Below, in pieces: positions 39,074 through 48,025 of a DNA stretch of 64,000 nucleotides. Location: NCBI RefSeq assembly GCF_016741815.1, contig NZ_JAERRJ010000001.1, positions 885,715-949,714 of the forward strand. Reading direction: 5' to 3'. Position numbers and translations under genes: made by a program. The notes under the pieces are model-generated. The model searched no databases. It was not told the origin of the DNA and was given only the letters and a program-made list of their open reading frames with translations. Every line of letters starts with the position of its first letter. The first letter of the stretch is position 1. This DNA is from Nocardia acididurans. GTDB taxonomy: Bacteria; Actinomycetota; Actinomycetes; Mycobacteriales; Mycobacteriaceae.

Positions 39074-39087
39074 AATAACGTGTTCTA
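39074..39087. promoter_or_regulatory. KstR-type operator 5 (AATAACGTGTTCTA)
   Basis: 13 of 14 match to TnnAACnnGTTnnA in the 137-bp region between the EchA19-like gene and the aldehyde dehydrogenase. AGAAC also occurs 5 bp upstream, as a possible extra half-site. Confidence 0.6.
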
Positions 39088-39139
39088 GTTTGGATCATGG
39101 TGACCGCCGTCACGGGCGGCAAGTTATGGAGAGGTCCTC

Positions 39140-40744
39140 ATGAGCAACACGAGTACGCAGAGCGGCTCGCGGGCCAAGCTACCCCCGCGCGTAACGGAGT
39201 CCCTGATCAACCGGCTCACCGCCATGGTGACCGCGGGCAAAGCGGGCGAAACCCGCGAACCCTTCGACATGATCGAGGTCTACACCGGCGACGTCGTCGG
39301 CCAGCTGCCGCAGTCCTCGGTCGAGGATGTGCAGACCGCCGTCTCCATTTCCCGTGCGGCACAGAAGGAATGGGCCGCCCGGCCGCTCGAGCAGCGGCTC
39401 GCCGTCTTCGAACGCGCACACGAGCTCATCCTCTCCGAGATCGAGACCATCGCCGACCTCATCCAGATCGGCAGCGGCAAATCCCGCCGCATGGCCATCG
39501 AGGAAGCCTGCGACACCCCCATGGTGATCGCCCACTACCTCAAGACGGCAGCCAAAACGCTCAAGTCCAAGAAGCGCAGCGGCCCCATGCCGATCATCAC
39601 CAGCTCCACCGAGGAGCACCGCCCCAAGGGCGTCGTCGCGGTCATCGCGCCGTGGAACTTCCCGTTCGCCATCTCCATGTCCGACTCCACCCCCGCGCTG
39701 ATCGCGGGCAACGGCGTCGTCATGAAGCCGGACAACAAGACCGCGCTGTGCACCCTGTTCGGCATCGAACTGCTGCACAAGGCGGGCCTGCCGCGCGGCT
39801 TGGTCCAGGTCGTCTGCGGTGGCGGCCCGGATGTCGGCCCCACCCTCATCGACAATGTCGACTTCGTCATGTTCACCGGCTCCACCGCCACCGGCCGCGT
39901 CATCGGCGAGCAGGCCGGGCGCAACCTCATCGGCTGCAGCCTCGAACTCGGCGGCAAGAACCCGCTCATCGTCCTCGACGACGCCAACCTCGACGAGTGC
40001 ATTCCGTCGGCCACCTTCGCCGTCTTCGGCAACACCGGCCAGGCCTGCATGCACATCGAACGCATCTACGTGCAGGAACGCCTCTACGACGAATTCCTGC
40101 GCCGATTCGTCGCCGCCGCAGAGGAATTGGGCGCCAAGGCCGGAGCCACCTACGACTTCACCCCCGAAATGGGCTCCCTCGTCTCCATCGACCACATGAA
40201 CAGGGTCGCCTCCCACGTGGACGAAGCCCGCGACAAGGGCGCGAAGGTCCTCACCGGCGGCAAGCCCCGCCCCGACCTCGGCCCCGCCTTCTACGAACCC
40301 ACCGTCCTCACCGATGTCACCCCCGACATGGCCCACGCCACCATGGAAACCTTCGGCCCCGTGGTCACCGTCTACAAGGTCCGCGACGAAGAAGAAGCCG
40401 TCCGCCTCGCCAACGCCACCACCTACGGCCTCAACGCCGCCATCTGGACCGGCGACATCGACCGCGGCGTCCGCCTCGCCGCCAAGATCGAATCCGGCGC
40501 CATCAACATCAACGACGGCTTCGTCACCACCTACGCCGCCAAGGGCACCCCGTCGGGCGGCGTGAAGCAGTCCGGCGTCGGCACCCGCCACGGCGCGGCG
40601 GGTCTCCTCAAGTACACCGACACCATCAATGTCGGCGTCCAGAAGAAGCAGATCCTCGCCGCCCGCTCCGGCATGCCCTACGAGAAGCAGCTCAAATCCA
40701 CCCTGGTGACCCTGCGCCTCATGCGCAAACTCCACCTGGGCTGA
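39140..40744 (+). CDS. Aldehyde dehydrogenase, succinate-semialdehyde dehydrogenase-like
   Basis: A 534-residue enzyme similar to the GabD2 group: APWNFPFAISMSDSTPALI (about 169-187), FTGSTATGR, LELGGKNPL (general base Glu, about 272) and NTGQACMHIERIYV (catalytic Cys, about 306). It oxidises an aldehyde with NAD(P). GabD2 prefers succinic semialdehyde, but the shared KstR-type region and the EchA19-like neighbour suggest a steroid or side-chain-derived aldehyde. It is longer at the N-terminus than the aldA protein at 26805. Ends at a 14-bp-stem terminator. Confidence 0.88.
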   Translation: MSNTSTQSGSRAKLPPRVTESLINRLTAMVTAGKAGETREPFDMIEVYTGDVVGQLPQSSVEDVQTAVSISRAAQKEWAARPLEQRLAVFERAHELILSEIETIADLIQIGSGKSRRMAIEEACDTPMVIAHYLKTAAKTLKSKKRSGPMPIITSSTEEHRPKGVVAVIAPWNFPFAISMSDSTPALIAGNGVVMKPDNKTALCTLFGIELLHKAGLPRGLVQVVCGGGPDVGPTLIDNVDFVMFTGSTATGRVIGEQAGRNLIGCSLELGGKNPLIVLDDANLDECIPSATFAVFGNTGQACMHIERIYVQERLYDEFLRRFVAAAEELGAKAGATYDFTPEMGSLVSIDHMNRVASHVDEARDKGAKVLTGGKPRPDLGPAFYEPTVLTDVTPDMAHATMETFGPVVTVYKVRDEEEAVRLANATTYGLNAAIWTGDIDRGVRLAAKIESGAININDGFVTTYAAKGTPSGGVKQSGVGTRHGAAGLLKYTDTINVGVQKKQILAARSGMPYEKQLKSTLVTLRLMRKLHLG

Positions 40745-40759
40745 GTTCCCGCACAGCGC

Positions 40760-40792
40760 GGTGGCCCCCGATCCGACTGATCGGGGGCCACC
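40760..40792. terminator. Strong bidirectional terminator
   Basis: A perfect 14-bp stem GGTGGCCCCCGATC/GATCGGGGGCCACC with loop CGACT, 15 nt after the aldehyde dehydrogenase stop and 44 nt before the end of the convergent secreted-protein gene. Confidence 0.8.
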
Positions 40793-40836
40793 GGCCGTTG
40801 TGCCGAATCACGCTGCGGCTGAGCGTGATTCCAGCG

Positions 40837-41238
40837 TCACCGCAATGCGGGATCGGTCACCCGAGCACTGCTTCCCGCGCCCGCGTACACCCGATCCTGC
40901 ATATCGAGAACCGGGTTGCCGGGCTGCACATCGACATGCCCCTGGAAAATGGTCCCGCCCTGCGGGCACCACACGAGCACTCGCCGCGATCCGGCGGCCA
41001 CCCCCTCCACCACCATGGTTCCCGAACCGTTCATCGGAATACTCTGCGTATTCCCATCGGCATCGGGATCCACCAGGCACCGATCCGCCGGATACTCCGT
41101 TCCCGCAACACTCACCTTGATCCGTTCCCGCCCGCCGACCACCTGCACCGACGGCTCCGCCGCCGCCAACGCGGGATCCGCGAGCAGCACCGCTCCCGCC
41201 GACAACAACGCAGCCGCGGCGATCCGCACAGCAGTCAC
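40837..41238 (-). CDS. Small secreted protein of unknown function
   Basis: A 133-residue precursor. The GTG start, 6 nt after AAGGAG, gives VTAVRIAAAALLSAGAVLL followed by ADPALA|AAEPS, a Sec signal peptide of about 27 residues; an upstream GTG would bury it. The mature part, about 105 residues, has two cysteines (RCLVDPDADGN and VLVWCPQGG) that may pair. I do not recognise the family. Probably exported to the envelope. Confidence 0.8.
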   Translation of the reverse strand: MTAVRIAAAALLSAGAVLLADPALAAAEPSVQVVGGRERIKVSVAGTEYPADRCLVDPDADGNTQSIPMNGSGTMVVEGVAAGSRRVLVWCPQGGTIFQGHVDVQPGNPVLDMQDRVYAGAGSSARVTDPALR

Positions 41239-41332
41239 AGAGAACTCCTTCGGTTTTCGAGGGGACAACAGACCACTCGAGCCTAGAGTCCGCACCTGCG
41301 CGCGGTTATCGGGAGAACGCCCTAACCCGCGG

Positions 41333-41809
41333 TCAGCGGCTACTCGCCGGGAGGCCGGACACGCGGCCGGCCGCCGAAGACGCGGTGCGGGGCCAGGTCC
41401 AGGCGTACCGCACGATGAGGGCGAGCAGGATCAATTCCAGTGCGACGCCGAGGCCGTAGAAGAACAGCCAGGACTCACCCGCCACGTTGAATGCCGTGAC
41501 GGGGACGTAGAGCGCGGCCACGGTGAGGTTTGCCATGCGGGCCACCCGGGCGGGCAGCGTTGTCGACAGCATGATCATGAGGATCGGGACGGCCATGAGG
41601 GTCAGCGCCGTGATCGAAAAGGTCTGGGAGACATCGAATTCGAACACCTTGCCGTTGCGGATCTCCTCGATGACGCCGGGCGTGAAGAAATTGAGAATGT
41701 CCACGTAGACGTACAGGAGCATGAAGCTTGCCCATGTCGCGGCGAGCTTGGCTCGCACCGGCATCGGCTGTTCTTCCAGGGCGGCAATGGGTTGACGTGT
41801 GCTCATCAT
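41333..41809 (-). CDS. Four-helix membrane protein (DUF6326-like)
   Basis: A 158-residue integral membrane protein with four hydrophobic segments at about 20-40 (LAATWASFMLLYVYVDIL), 65-85, 90-110 and 115-140. VYVDILNFFTPGVIEEI is a conserved-looking loop. Family name is tentative. It starts MM; the second ATG (41806) has better spacing from GGAG. It is divergent from the two-component system 157 bp away and could be its target or sensor partner. Confidence 0.75.
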   Translation of the reverse strand: MMSTRQPIAALEEQPMPVRAKLAATWASFMLLYVYVDILNFFTPGVIEEIRNGKVFEFDVSQTFSITALTLMAVPILMIMLSTTLPARVARMANLTVAALYVPVTAFNVAGESWLFFYGLGVALELILLALIVRYAWTWPRTASSAAGRVSGLPASSR

Positions 41810-41966
41810 GAACTCCGTTGTGCGTGCGGATGGATAGGTCCACGATCACCGAGCCCCGGCGGCGGGCACACCGGTCCGGAGGCCGGAGTTCCCCGGCCGA
41901 TGGCATGATCTCGCACTCGTACTTTCGGCTGGTACGCCGCGGCGCGCTGATCTTTAGGCTGGACCC

Positions 41967-43106
41967 GTGGTCACTTTCCGGCGCTCCCTCTGGCAAGAGC
42001 CGCGGCCCGCAGACGCCCCACCCATCGGCCGTCCCGACTGGCTGCTGGTAGGCGTGTTCGCGGCCGCCGCCCTGGTCGAGGGCATCGTTCGGCCGGACCT
42101 CGCCTGGCGACCCCTGGCGGTGGTGCTCGCCCTCGCGCTGCTGCCCGCGCTGCTCTGGCGGCGGAGCCGCCCCCTGATCGCCGCCCTGACCGGGTGGGGC
42201 GTCGCCGCGCTGCTCGCGGGCCTCCAGCTGACCACGCACACCGGGGATCTCGGCCTCTACTCCATGCTGGTCGTCCTGATCCTGCTCTACTCCCTGGTGC
42301 GGTGGGGCTCGGGACAGGAGATGGTGCTGGGGACGGCGTTCGTGACAGTCGTTGTCGCACTGGGGATGTACGCCGCCGCCGCGGGCTGGGCCGACGTTTT
42401 CGGCAGCAGCGTGCTGCTGCTGTTGCTCATCGCCCTCGCGGCGGTGTTCCGCTATCGCGCGGACCTCTGGCAGCGCCAACAGCGCGAGATTCGCAATCAG
42501 GAGCGGGTGGCGCTGGCACGCGAGCTGCACGACACCGTCGCCCATCACGTCTCGGCCATCGCGGTGCAGGCGCAGGCCGGTGGCGTGGTCGCCGCCATCC
42601 AGCCCGAGAAGGCCGCCGAGATCCTGGCCGCCATAGAGGCCGAAGCGTCGCGAACCCTGGCAGAGATGAGATCCATGGTGCGCGTGCTGCGTACGGAAGA
42701 AACCGTCACCTACGCACCGCAGCGGGGTGTCGCGGACCTGCCCGCTCTGGCGCGCACCGACACGACACCCACCGTCGAGGTCGCACTGGACGGATCGCTG
42801 ACCCGGCTGGCACGACCCGTGGACACCGCGCTCTACCGGCTCGCACAAGAGTCGCTGACCAACGCCGTCCGGCACGCCCGCAGCGCGACCCGCGTCGGCA
42901 TCGACGTACGCCGGGACGGCGACGCCGTCCGGCTGCGTGTCAGCGACGACGGACAGACCGAGCCGGGGCCGATCCCCGAGCCCGGATTCGGCCTGCTGGG
43001 CATGGCCGAACGCGCCCAACTCCTCGGCGGATCCCTCTCCGCCGGGCCGGGACCCGACGGCGGCTGGGTGGTCGAGGCCGTGCTGCCCGTGCAGGCGCCG
43101 GCATGA
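41967..43106 (+). CDS. Two-component sensor histidine kinase (NarL/DesK type)
   Basis: A 379-residue membrane kinase. About six hydrophobic segments (residues 25-160) form the sensor with no extracytoplasmic domain. HisKA_3 has the phospho-acceptor His in RELHDTVAHHVSA (about 190-202). The ATPase has QESLTNAVRHA (N box, about 293-303) and GFGLLGMAERA (G2 box). It phosphorylates the response regulator encoded next, with a 4-bp overlap. A TAGGCT -10-like element ends 6 nt before the GTG, so the mRNA may be leaderless. Signal unknown. Confidence 0.92.
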   Translation: MVTFRRSLWQEPRPADAPPIGRPDWLLVGVFAAAALVEGIVRPDLAWRPLAVVLALALLPALLWRRSRPLIAALTGWGVAALLAGLQLTTHTGDLGLYSMLVVLILLYSLVRWGSGQEMVLGTAFVTVVVALGMYAAAAGWADVFGSSVLLLLLIALAAVFRYRADLWQRQQREIRNQERVALARELHDTVAHHVSAIAVQAQAGGVVAAIQPEKAAEILAAIEAEASRTLAEMRSMVRVLRTEETVTYAPQRGVADLPALARTDTTPTVEVALDGSLTRLARPVDTALYRLAQESLTNAVRHARSATRVGIDVRRDGDAVRLRVSDDGQTEPGPIPEPGFGLLGMAERAQLLGGSLSAGPGPDGGWVVEAVLPVQAPA

Positions 43107-43759
43107 GCATCCGTGTCGTCGTAGCCGACGACCAGGACCTGGTCCGGACCGGCCTGGTGATGATCCTCGGCGTCCAACCCGGCATCGAGGTCGTAGGAGA
43201 GGCGGCAGACGGACTCGAAGCACTCGACCTGGCGACCCGACTACGCCCCGACGTCCTCCTCGTCGACATCCGAATGCCCGGACTCGACGGCGTCGAGGTG
43301 ACCCGCCGCCTCGCCGGACCCGACGTAACCGACCCGATGGCGGTCGTCGTGATCACCACCTTCGACCTGGACGAGTACATCCTCGGCGCCCTGCGCGCAG
43401 GCGCCCGCGGCTTCCTGCTCAAAGACGCCGGCCCGGAGCTCCTCGTACAGGCCATCCACGCCGCGGCCAACGGCGACGCCCTGATCGCCCCCAACATCAC
43501 CCGCCGGCTGCTGGCAACCTTCGCCGACCACCCACCCCCGGTCCCGACCCAACCCCTCGACCCACTCACCGACCGCGAGGAGGAAGTACTCGCCCTGGTG
43601 GCCCGAGGCCGAACCAACGCCGAAATCGCCACCGAGCTCTACGTCGGCCTGAGCACCGTCAAGTCCCACGTCGCCTCGCTGATGACCAAACTCGGCGCCC
43701 GCAACCGCGTCGAGATCGCAATGTGGGCCTACGACACCAGACGCGTGAGAGCCGATTAG
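43103..43759 (+). CDS. NarL/LuxR-type response regulator
   Basis: A 218-residue regulator. The receiver domain has DD at 9-10, the phospho-acceptor Asp55 in LLVDIRMPG, and Lys in GFLLKDAG (about 108). The LuxR-type HTH is LTDREEEVLALVARGRTN followed by AEIATELYVGLSTVKSHV (about 152-190). The ATG overlaps the kinase stop by 4 bp (ATGA), so the two proteins are a pair. It is followed by a 15-bp-stem terminator. Targets unknown; the divergent membrane gene at 41333 is the nearest candidate. Confidence 0.93.
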   Translation: MSIRVVVADDQDLVRTGLVMILGVQPGIEVVGEAADGLEALDLATRLRPDVLLVDIRMPGLDGVEVTRRLAGPDVTDPMAVVVITTFDLDEYILGALRAGARGFLLKDAGPELLVQAIHAAANGDALIAPNITRRLLATFADHPPPVPTQPLDPLTDREEEVLALVARGRTNAEIATELYVGLSTVKSHVASLMTKLGARNRVEIAMWAYDTRRVRAD

Positions 43760-43794
43760 CGCCCGCCGCGACATCCCGGGTCTCAGGAAACGAG

Positions 43795-43827
43795 GAAGGC
43801 CCTGACCGGAATCCGGTCAGGGCCTTC
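43795..43827 (+). terminator. Strong terminator after the response regulator
   Basis: A perfect 15-bp stem GAAGGCCCTGACCGG/CCGGTCAGGGCCTTC with loop AAT, 35 nt after the stop, also 3' of the tRNA gene on the opposite strand. Confidence 0.8.
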
Positions 43828-43847
43828 TACTGTGTCTCAACCAACAC

Positions 43848-43922
<75 letters not shown>

Positions 43923-43986
43923 TGAAGTGAACGTGCAGTAGCTTAGCGCAGGGACTGGCCAGATGATAAATCGGCTGGTCAGGTGG

Positions 43987-45168
43987 TTAAATGAAGCGGA
44001 AGGTGGCTAGGATTCGGCGGGCCAGATCGCGGGCTACGGCGCGGTCTATGCCGGTGTCGGCGGCGAGGGTGAGGACGAGGGAGCCGGAGGAGCCGCCGGA
44101 GACGGCGAAGGTGTAGACGGTGTAGGTGGAGGCGCAGGAGGAGGCGGGTGGGGTGAAGGAGCCGGAGGTCTCCACGTAGACGCCGTTGAGGGATTTGTCG
44201 GTGTTGGCGAAGGGTTCGGGGGAGGTGGCGTTCACGGTGGGGTTCGGCCAGCCGAGGTTGGCCATGCGGGCGCCGATGTCGGCGGCGGCCGCCGCGGCGT
44301 CGGCCTGGCTGGAGACGGTCAGGAACATGTTGGTGCGGACGTAGTCGGGGCAGTAGTCGATGCCCTCCTGGGCGAGGCCGGAGACGGGGAGTTCGTCGGA
44401 GCCGGTGCCGAAGGAGGTGATGGACGTGTTCAGGGTCCAGTCGGCGGGGACGTCCCAGGCCGCGTCGACATCGCTCGGGGCCACCACCTGGTAGCCGGGG
44501 ATCACCGAGGCGGGGGTGGAGGCGCGGGTTGTCGTGCGCGGGGAGGTGGTGGTGCGGGAGGTGGTGGTGCGCGTTGTGGTGGACGCGATCGCCGAGGTGG
44601 TGGTCGGGCCGCCGCCTCCGCCCGAATCATCGTTTATCACAACAACAGTCGCGATCACCGCCACGATCGCGACCACCAGGGCGCCGATACCCGAATACAG
44701 CCACACCCGTCCCCGGCCGTCGCTGGGCGGCGGACCGTAGCCGCCGTAGGGCGACGTACCCCCGTAGGGCGGCCGGCCGCTCTGCGAGGCGTTCGGACCG
44801 GTCTGAAAGGGGCCCTGGGCCGCCTGCGGCTGCTGCCCGCCCGGGTACCCGGGCTGCGGCATCGAACCGCTCTGATACGGGGTGGCACCCTGCTGTGGAC
44901 TGGGTCCGCTCTGGTACGGATTCGCGCCCTGCTGCGGGTTCGGTCCGCTCTGATAGGGATTCGGCCCCTGCTGCGGATTCCCGCCGCTCTGATAGGGATT
45001 CGGCCCAGGCGGCTGGAATGCCTGCTGAGTCGTCGGGTCGGATTGCCCCGCACCCGGTTGCACCGGATGGTGCGGATGCGACTCCCAGGGGGAGCCGGGT
45101 GGGGGAGTGCCCTGCCACCAGTCGGGATTCGCGCCGCCGCGCTCCGGATCGTCTGTTCCACCGGTCAC
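43987..45168 (-). CDS. Membrane-anchored Pro/Gln- and Thr-rich protein, paralogue 1
   Basis: A 393-residue protein. The cytoplasmic N-terminus (1-150) is rich in Pro/Gln/Gly, with four 13-residue repeats (PNPYQSGPNPQQG type) at 56-107. One membrane helix (VWLYSGIGALVVAIVAVIA, about 155-173) leads to a Thr-rich linker (TTTRTTTSRTTTSPRTTT). An extracytoplasmic domain of about 170 residues follows, with PGYQVV, GLAQEGIDYC and SSCASTYTVYTFA; the two Cys may pair. It is paralogous to the next gene. Function unknown; envelope or stress-associated by architecture only. Confidence 0.85.
   Translation of the reverse strand: MTGGTDDPERGGANPDWWQGTPPPGSPWESHPHHPVQPGAGQSDPTTQQAFQPPGPNPYQSGGNPQQGPNPYQSGPNPQQGANPYQSGPSPQQGATPYQSGSMPQPGYPGGQQPQAAQGPFQTGPNASQSGRPPYGGTSPYGGYGPPPSDGRGRVWLYSGIGALVVAIVAVIATVVVINDDSGGGGGPTTTSAIASTTTRTTTSRTTTSPRTTTRASTPASVIPGYQVVAPSDVDAAWDVPADWTLNTSITSFGTGSDELPVSGLAQEGIDYCPDYVRTNMFLTVSSQADAAAAAADIGARMANLGWPNPTVNATSPEPFANTDKSLNGVYVETSGSFTPPASSCASTYTVYTFAVSGGSSGSLVLTLAADTGIDRAVARDLARRILATFRFI
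44848..45003. repeat. 39-bp coding tandem repeat, four units
   Basis: Encodes four consecutive 13-residue units of the form (P/A)(N/T)PYQSGxxPQ(Q/P)G in the N-terminal part of paralogue 1. The repeat is absent from paralogue 2, which has a related but irregular segment. Likely to vary in length between strains. Confidence 0.85.
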
Positions 45169-45224
45169 CGTCGGACCCCCTGTCGGACGAGTTCAGTTGT
45201 CGCTGTCGGTCGTTGTGGGCGGCG

Positions 45225-46286
45225 CTACGCCGTGGCCCGGATCGAGGCCAGGATCTGTTGCGCCAGAGCGCGATCCACCGCCCGATCCACTCCGGTGTCC
45301 GCGCCGATGGTCAGCACGAACGCCCCGTTCTCGGCGGGGAAGGCGAAGGTGTAGACGGTGTAGGTCGACGCGCAGCCCGCCGTCGGCGCCGGGGCGCTGC
45401 CCTTGATCTCGAGGAACACACCGGTCAGGGTGCCGTCGGAGGAGGAGAAGGGTTCCGCGGCGCCCGGCGTCGAACCGGTGGTCGTCGGCCAACCGATGCG
45501 CGCCATGCGCACGCCGATATCGGCCGCCGCCTTGGCCGGATCGGTCTCCGCCGACTGGCTCAGGAACGCCGTCGTGCGCGTGTAGTCGGTGCAGTAGCCG
45601 ATACCCTCCTGCGCGAGCCCGACCACCGGAATCCGATCCAGCCCGGAATCGAGCGCGCTGATCCCGGAGGTGTCGATCGTCCAATCCTTCGGAACGTCGT
45701 ATGCCGCACCGAGTTCCGGCATCGACACCACCTGATAGCCCGGAATCACCGCGGACGGCGCGGTCGTGCGCGGGGTGGTGGTGCGCGGCGTGGTCGTCGG
45801 CCGGCCCGACGCGGACGGCTCCGTGGTGAGGGCGCTGATCAGCGAGGGAGTCGTATTCGATTGCGCGGCGGGCGAATCCGAGCCGCCGCTCACCAGGACA
45901 ACGGTCACCACCGCGCCGACGAGCGCCACGGCCAGCGCGCCGATTCCGGCGAACAGCCAGCCCCTGCCCTTACCGCCGCCCGGCGGCTGCCCACCCGTCT
46001 GATACGGGCCGGTCTGATACGGCGTGCCCTGGTACCCCTGCCCCGGATACGCCCCCGGCGCGACGCCATACGACCCGCCCGGGAGCTGCGTCGTCGGATC
46101 CACCGGCGCGTACCCGTACTGCCACGTCTGATCCCCCTGCGGCACACCGTAACCCGGCTGCTGCTGCGGACCCGACGCCTGCGCTCCCGGCTGCCATTGC
46201 GATTCGTGTGCGGGCGCACCCTGCCACCAGTTCGGCTCCTGCCCCTGCCGGGCCGGATCATCATTCCGATCGTTACCACTGGTCAC
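45225..46286 (-). CDS. Membrane-anchored Pro/Gln- and Thr-rich protein, paralogue 2
   Basis: A 353-residue protein with the same plan as paralogue 1. It opens with NWWQGAPAHES (compare DWWQGTPPPGS), then a Gly/Pro/Tyr-rich cytoplasmic part, one helix (WLFAGIGALAVALVGAVVTV, about 110-129), a Thr-rich linker and a C-terminal domain sharing IPGYQVV, GLAQEGIGYC and CASTYTVYTFA. The two genes are 56 bp apart in one orientation, probably a tandem duplication and one operon. This copy lies upstream. Function unknown. Confidence 0.85.
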   Translation of the reverse strand: MTSGNDRNDDPARQGQEPNWWQGAPAHESQWQPGAQASGPQQQPGYGVPQGDQTWQYGYAPVDPTTQLPGGSYGVAPGAYPGQGYQGTPYQTGPYQTGGQPPGGGKGRGWLFAGIGALAVALVGAVVTVVLVSGGSDSPAAQSNTTPSLISALTTEPSASGRPTTTPRTTTPRTTAPSAVIPGYQVVSMPELGAAYDVPKDWTIDTSGISALDSGLDRIPVVGLAQEGIGYCTDYTRTTAFLSQSAETDPAKAAADIGVRMARIGWPTTTGSTPGAAEPFSSSDGTLTGVFLEIKGSAPAPTAGCASTYTVYTFAFPAENGAFVLTIGADTGVDRAVDRALAQQILASIRATA

Positions 46287-46345
46287 GGTTGTCCCCTACC
46301 TGACGACTACACACCGTGTTGTATATCGCCGTACACACGAAACGC

Positions 46346-47308
46346 TTAACGCGCGACAGCCTCCGATGTGGTCCGCCCCCGGCCCGATTCGGTAACAGGC
46401 TTCTTCGGCGGCGCGCCGACCAGCGTCAACAGCGTCGCCTCCGGGCGACAGCAGAACCGGTACGGCGCCCACGGCGAGGTACCCAGCCCGGCCGACACAT
46501 GCAGCCGGGTGTGCGCGCCCCACTTCGACGCGCCCTTCACCCGGGCGCGATCGATACCGCAGTTGGTCACCAGCGCGCCGAAGCCCGGCACACACAGCTG
46601 CCCGCCGTGCGTGTGCCCGGCCATCACCAGGTCGTAGCCGTCGGCGGCGAAACGATCCAGCACGCGCGGCTCCGGCGAATGCGTGAGCCCGATGCTCAAG
46701 TCCGCCAACGGATTCGGCGCACCGGCCACGGTGTCGTAGCGGTCCCGCTTCAGATGCGGATCGTCCACGCCCGCCGTCGAGATGCGCACCCCGGACACCT
46801 CGATATCGCGGCGCACATGGGTCAGGTCCAGCCAGCCGCGCTCGGTGAACGCGGCGCGCAGATCCTGCCACGGCAGCGGCTCACCGAAGACGCGCTTGTG
46901 ATCCTTCTTGAAGTACTTGAGCGGATTCTTCGGCACCGGCGCGAAATAGTCGTTGGAGCCGAAAACGAAAATGCCCGGCCGGGCCAGCAGCCCGCTCAGC
47001 GACTGCACCACCGAGGGCACGGCCTTCAAATGCGAGAGATTGTCGCCCGTATTCACCACCAGATCCGGCTCCAGCCGGTCCAGCTCCCGCAACCACGCCT
47101 GCTTCAACTGCTGCCCGGGCATCATGTGCAGGTCACTGATGTGCAGCACCCGCAGCGAGGGCTTCCCGGGTTCCAGGACCGGTAGCGTCGCCTCCCGCAG
47201 CACGAAGGCGTTGCGCTCGATGAGCGTCGCGTAACCGATTCCGGCGACCGCGGCCCCGGCGGCTCCCAGGGCGGTCCGTTGCAGGGCACTGGTCGAGATA
47301 ACGGGCAT
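46346..47308 (-). CDS. Metallophosphoesterase (calcineurin-like)
   Basis: A 320-residue metallophosphoesterase with HISDLHMMPGQ (about 58-68), NTGDN (about 86-90), FGSNDY and GHTHGGQL (about 224-231) supplying the dinuclear metal ligands. The N-terminal hydrophobic stretch (TALGAAGAAVAGIGYATLI) is a likely membrane anchor. I chose the ATG giving 320 residues because it fits the recalled length of Rv3683, the M. tuberculosis counterpart next to ponA2. Physiological substrate unknown. Confidence 0.9.
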   Translation of the reverse strand: MPVISTSALQRTALGAAGAAVAGIGYATLIERNAFVLREATLPVLEPGKPSLRVLHISDLHMMPGQQLKQAWLRELDRLEPDLVVNTGDNLSHLKAVPSVVQSLSGLLARPGIFVFGSNDYFAPVPKNPLKYFKKDHKRVFGEPLPWQDLRAAFTERGWLDLTHVRRDIEVSGVRISTAGVDDPHLKRDRYDTVAGAPNPLADLSIGLTHSPEPRVLDRFAADGYDLVMAGHTHGGQLCVPGFGALVTNCGIDRARVKGASKWGAHTRLHVSAGLGTSPWAPYRFCCRPEATLLTLVGAPPKKPVTESGRGRTTSEAVAR

Positions 47309-47437
47309 TTGCCCAGAATAGGCGACCCAGCCGAGAATCACAGACTCAAATGCTCAGCGTCACCCGATCGCCGGTCTCGGTCGACACCAGGAAAAAGACA
47401 TGCGGGGCGGGTGGGGGTGCGGGGTACCGTTTGCCGC

Positions 47438-47902
47438 ATGTCGGAACTCAAAGAGAAGCTGCGCGCCGATCTCACCACCGCGATGAAGGCCAAGGATTCG
47501 CTGCGCCTCAACACCGTGCGCATGCTGCTGGCCGCCGTGCAGACCGCGGAGGTCGCGGGCGCGCAGGCCAAGGAACTCACCGACGCCGAGGTCATCACCG
47601 TGCTGTCCAAGGAGGCGAAGAAGCGCAACGAGGCCGCCGTCGTCTACGAGCAGGCCGGACGCGGGGAACTCGCCGCCAACGAGCGCGCCGAGGAGCAGAT
47701 CATCGAGGAGTACCTGCCGACTCCGCTCACCGACGCCGAGGTCGCCGATATCGCCGACACCGCCATCGCGGATGTCGCCGAGCAGATCGGCGAGCGGCCC
47801 GGTATGAAGCAGATGGGTCAGGTCATGAAGATCGCCACCGCGCTCGCCGCGGGCCGCGCCGACGGCTCCCGTGTCTCGGCCGCCGTGAAGGCCCGGCTGT
47901 AG
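47438..47902 (+). CDS. GatB/YqeY domain protein
   Basis: A 154-residue YqeY-type protein: SELKEKLRADLTTAMKAKD at the N-terminus, LNTVRMLLAAVQ, EQIIEEYLPTPLTDAEV and MGQVMKIATA. Resembles the tail domain of the GatB amidotransferase, where it helps tRNA binding. Stand-alone members have an unclear role. The length equals Rv3688c as I recall it. Divergent from the metallophosphoesterase gene; followed by a 14-bp-stem terminator. Confidence 0.92.
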   Translation: MSELKEKLRADLTTAMKAKDSLRLNTVRMLLAAVQTAEVAGAQAKELTDAEVITVLSKEAKKRNEAAVVYEQAGRGELAANERAEEQIIEEYLPTPLTDAEVADIADTAIADVAEQIGERPGMKQMGQVMKIATALAAGRADGSRVSAAVKARL

Positions 47903-47933
47903 CAGATCGGCCCGCCTCGCGGGGCACAACGAC

Positions 47934-47971
47934 GAAACCGCCCGGAGCGCAACGGCACTCCGGGCGGTTTC
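47934..47971. terminator. Terminator after the YqeY gene
   Basis: A perfect 14-bp stem GAAACCGCCCGGAG/CTCCGGGCGGTTTC with a 10-nt loop, between the convergent yqeY and ponA2 genes. T-rich on the plus side (GTTTC). Confidence 0.8.
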
Positions 47972-48025
47972 ATGTTCAGTGGCTATCGGTGGATCCGGGG
48001 CGGCGCCCCGGAAACCCGACCGGCC

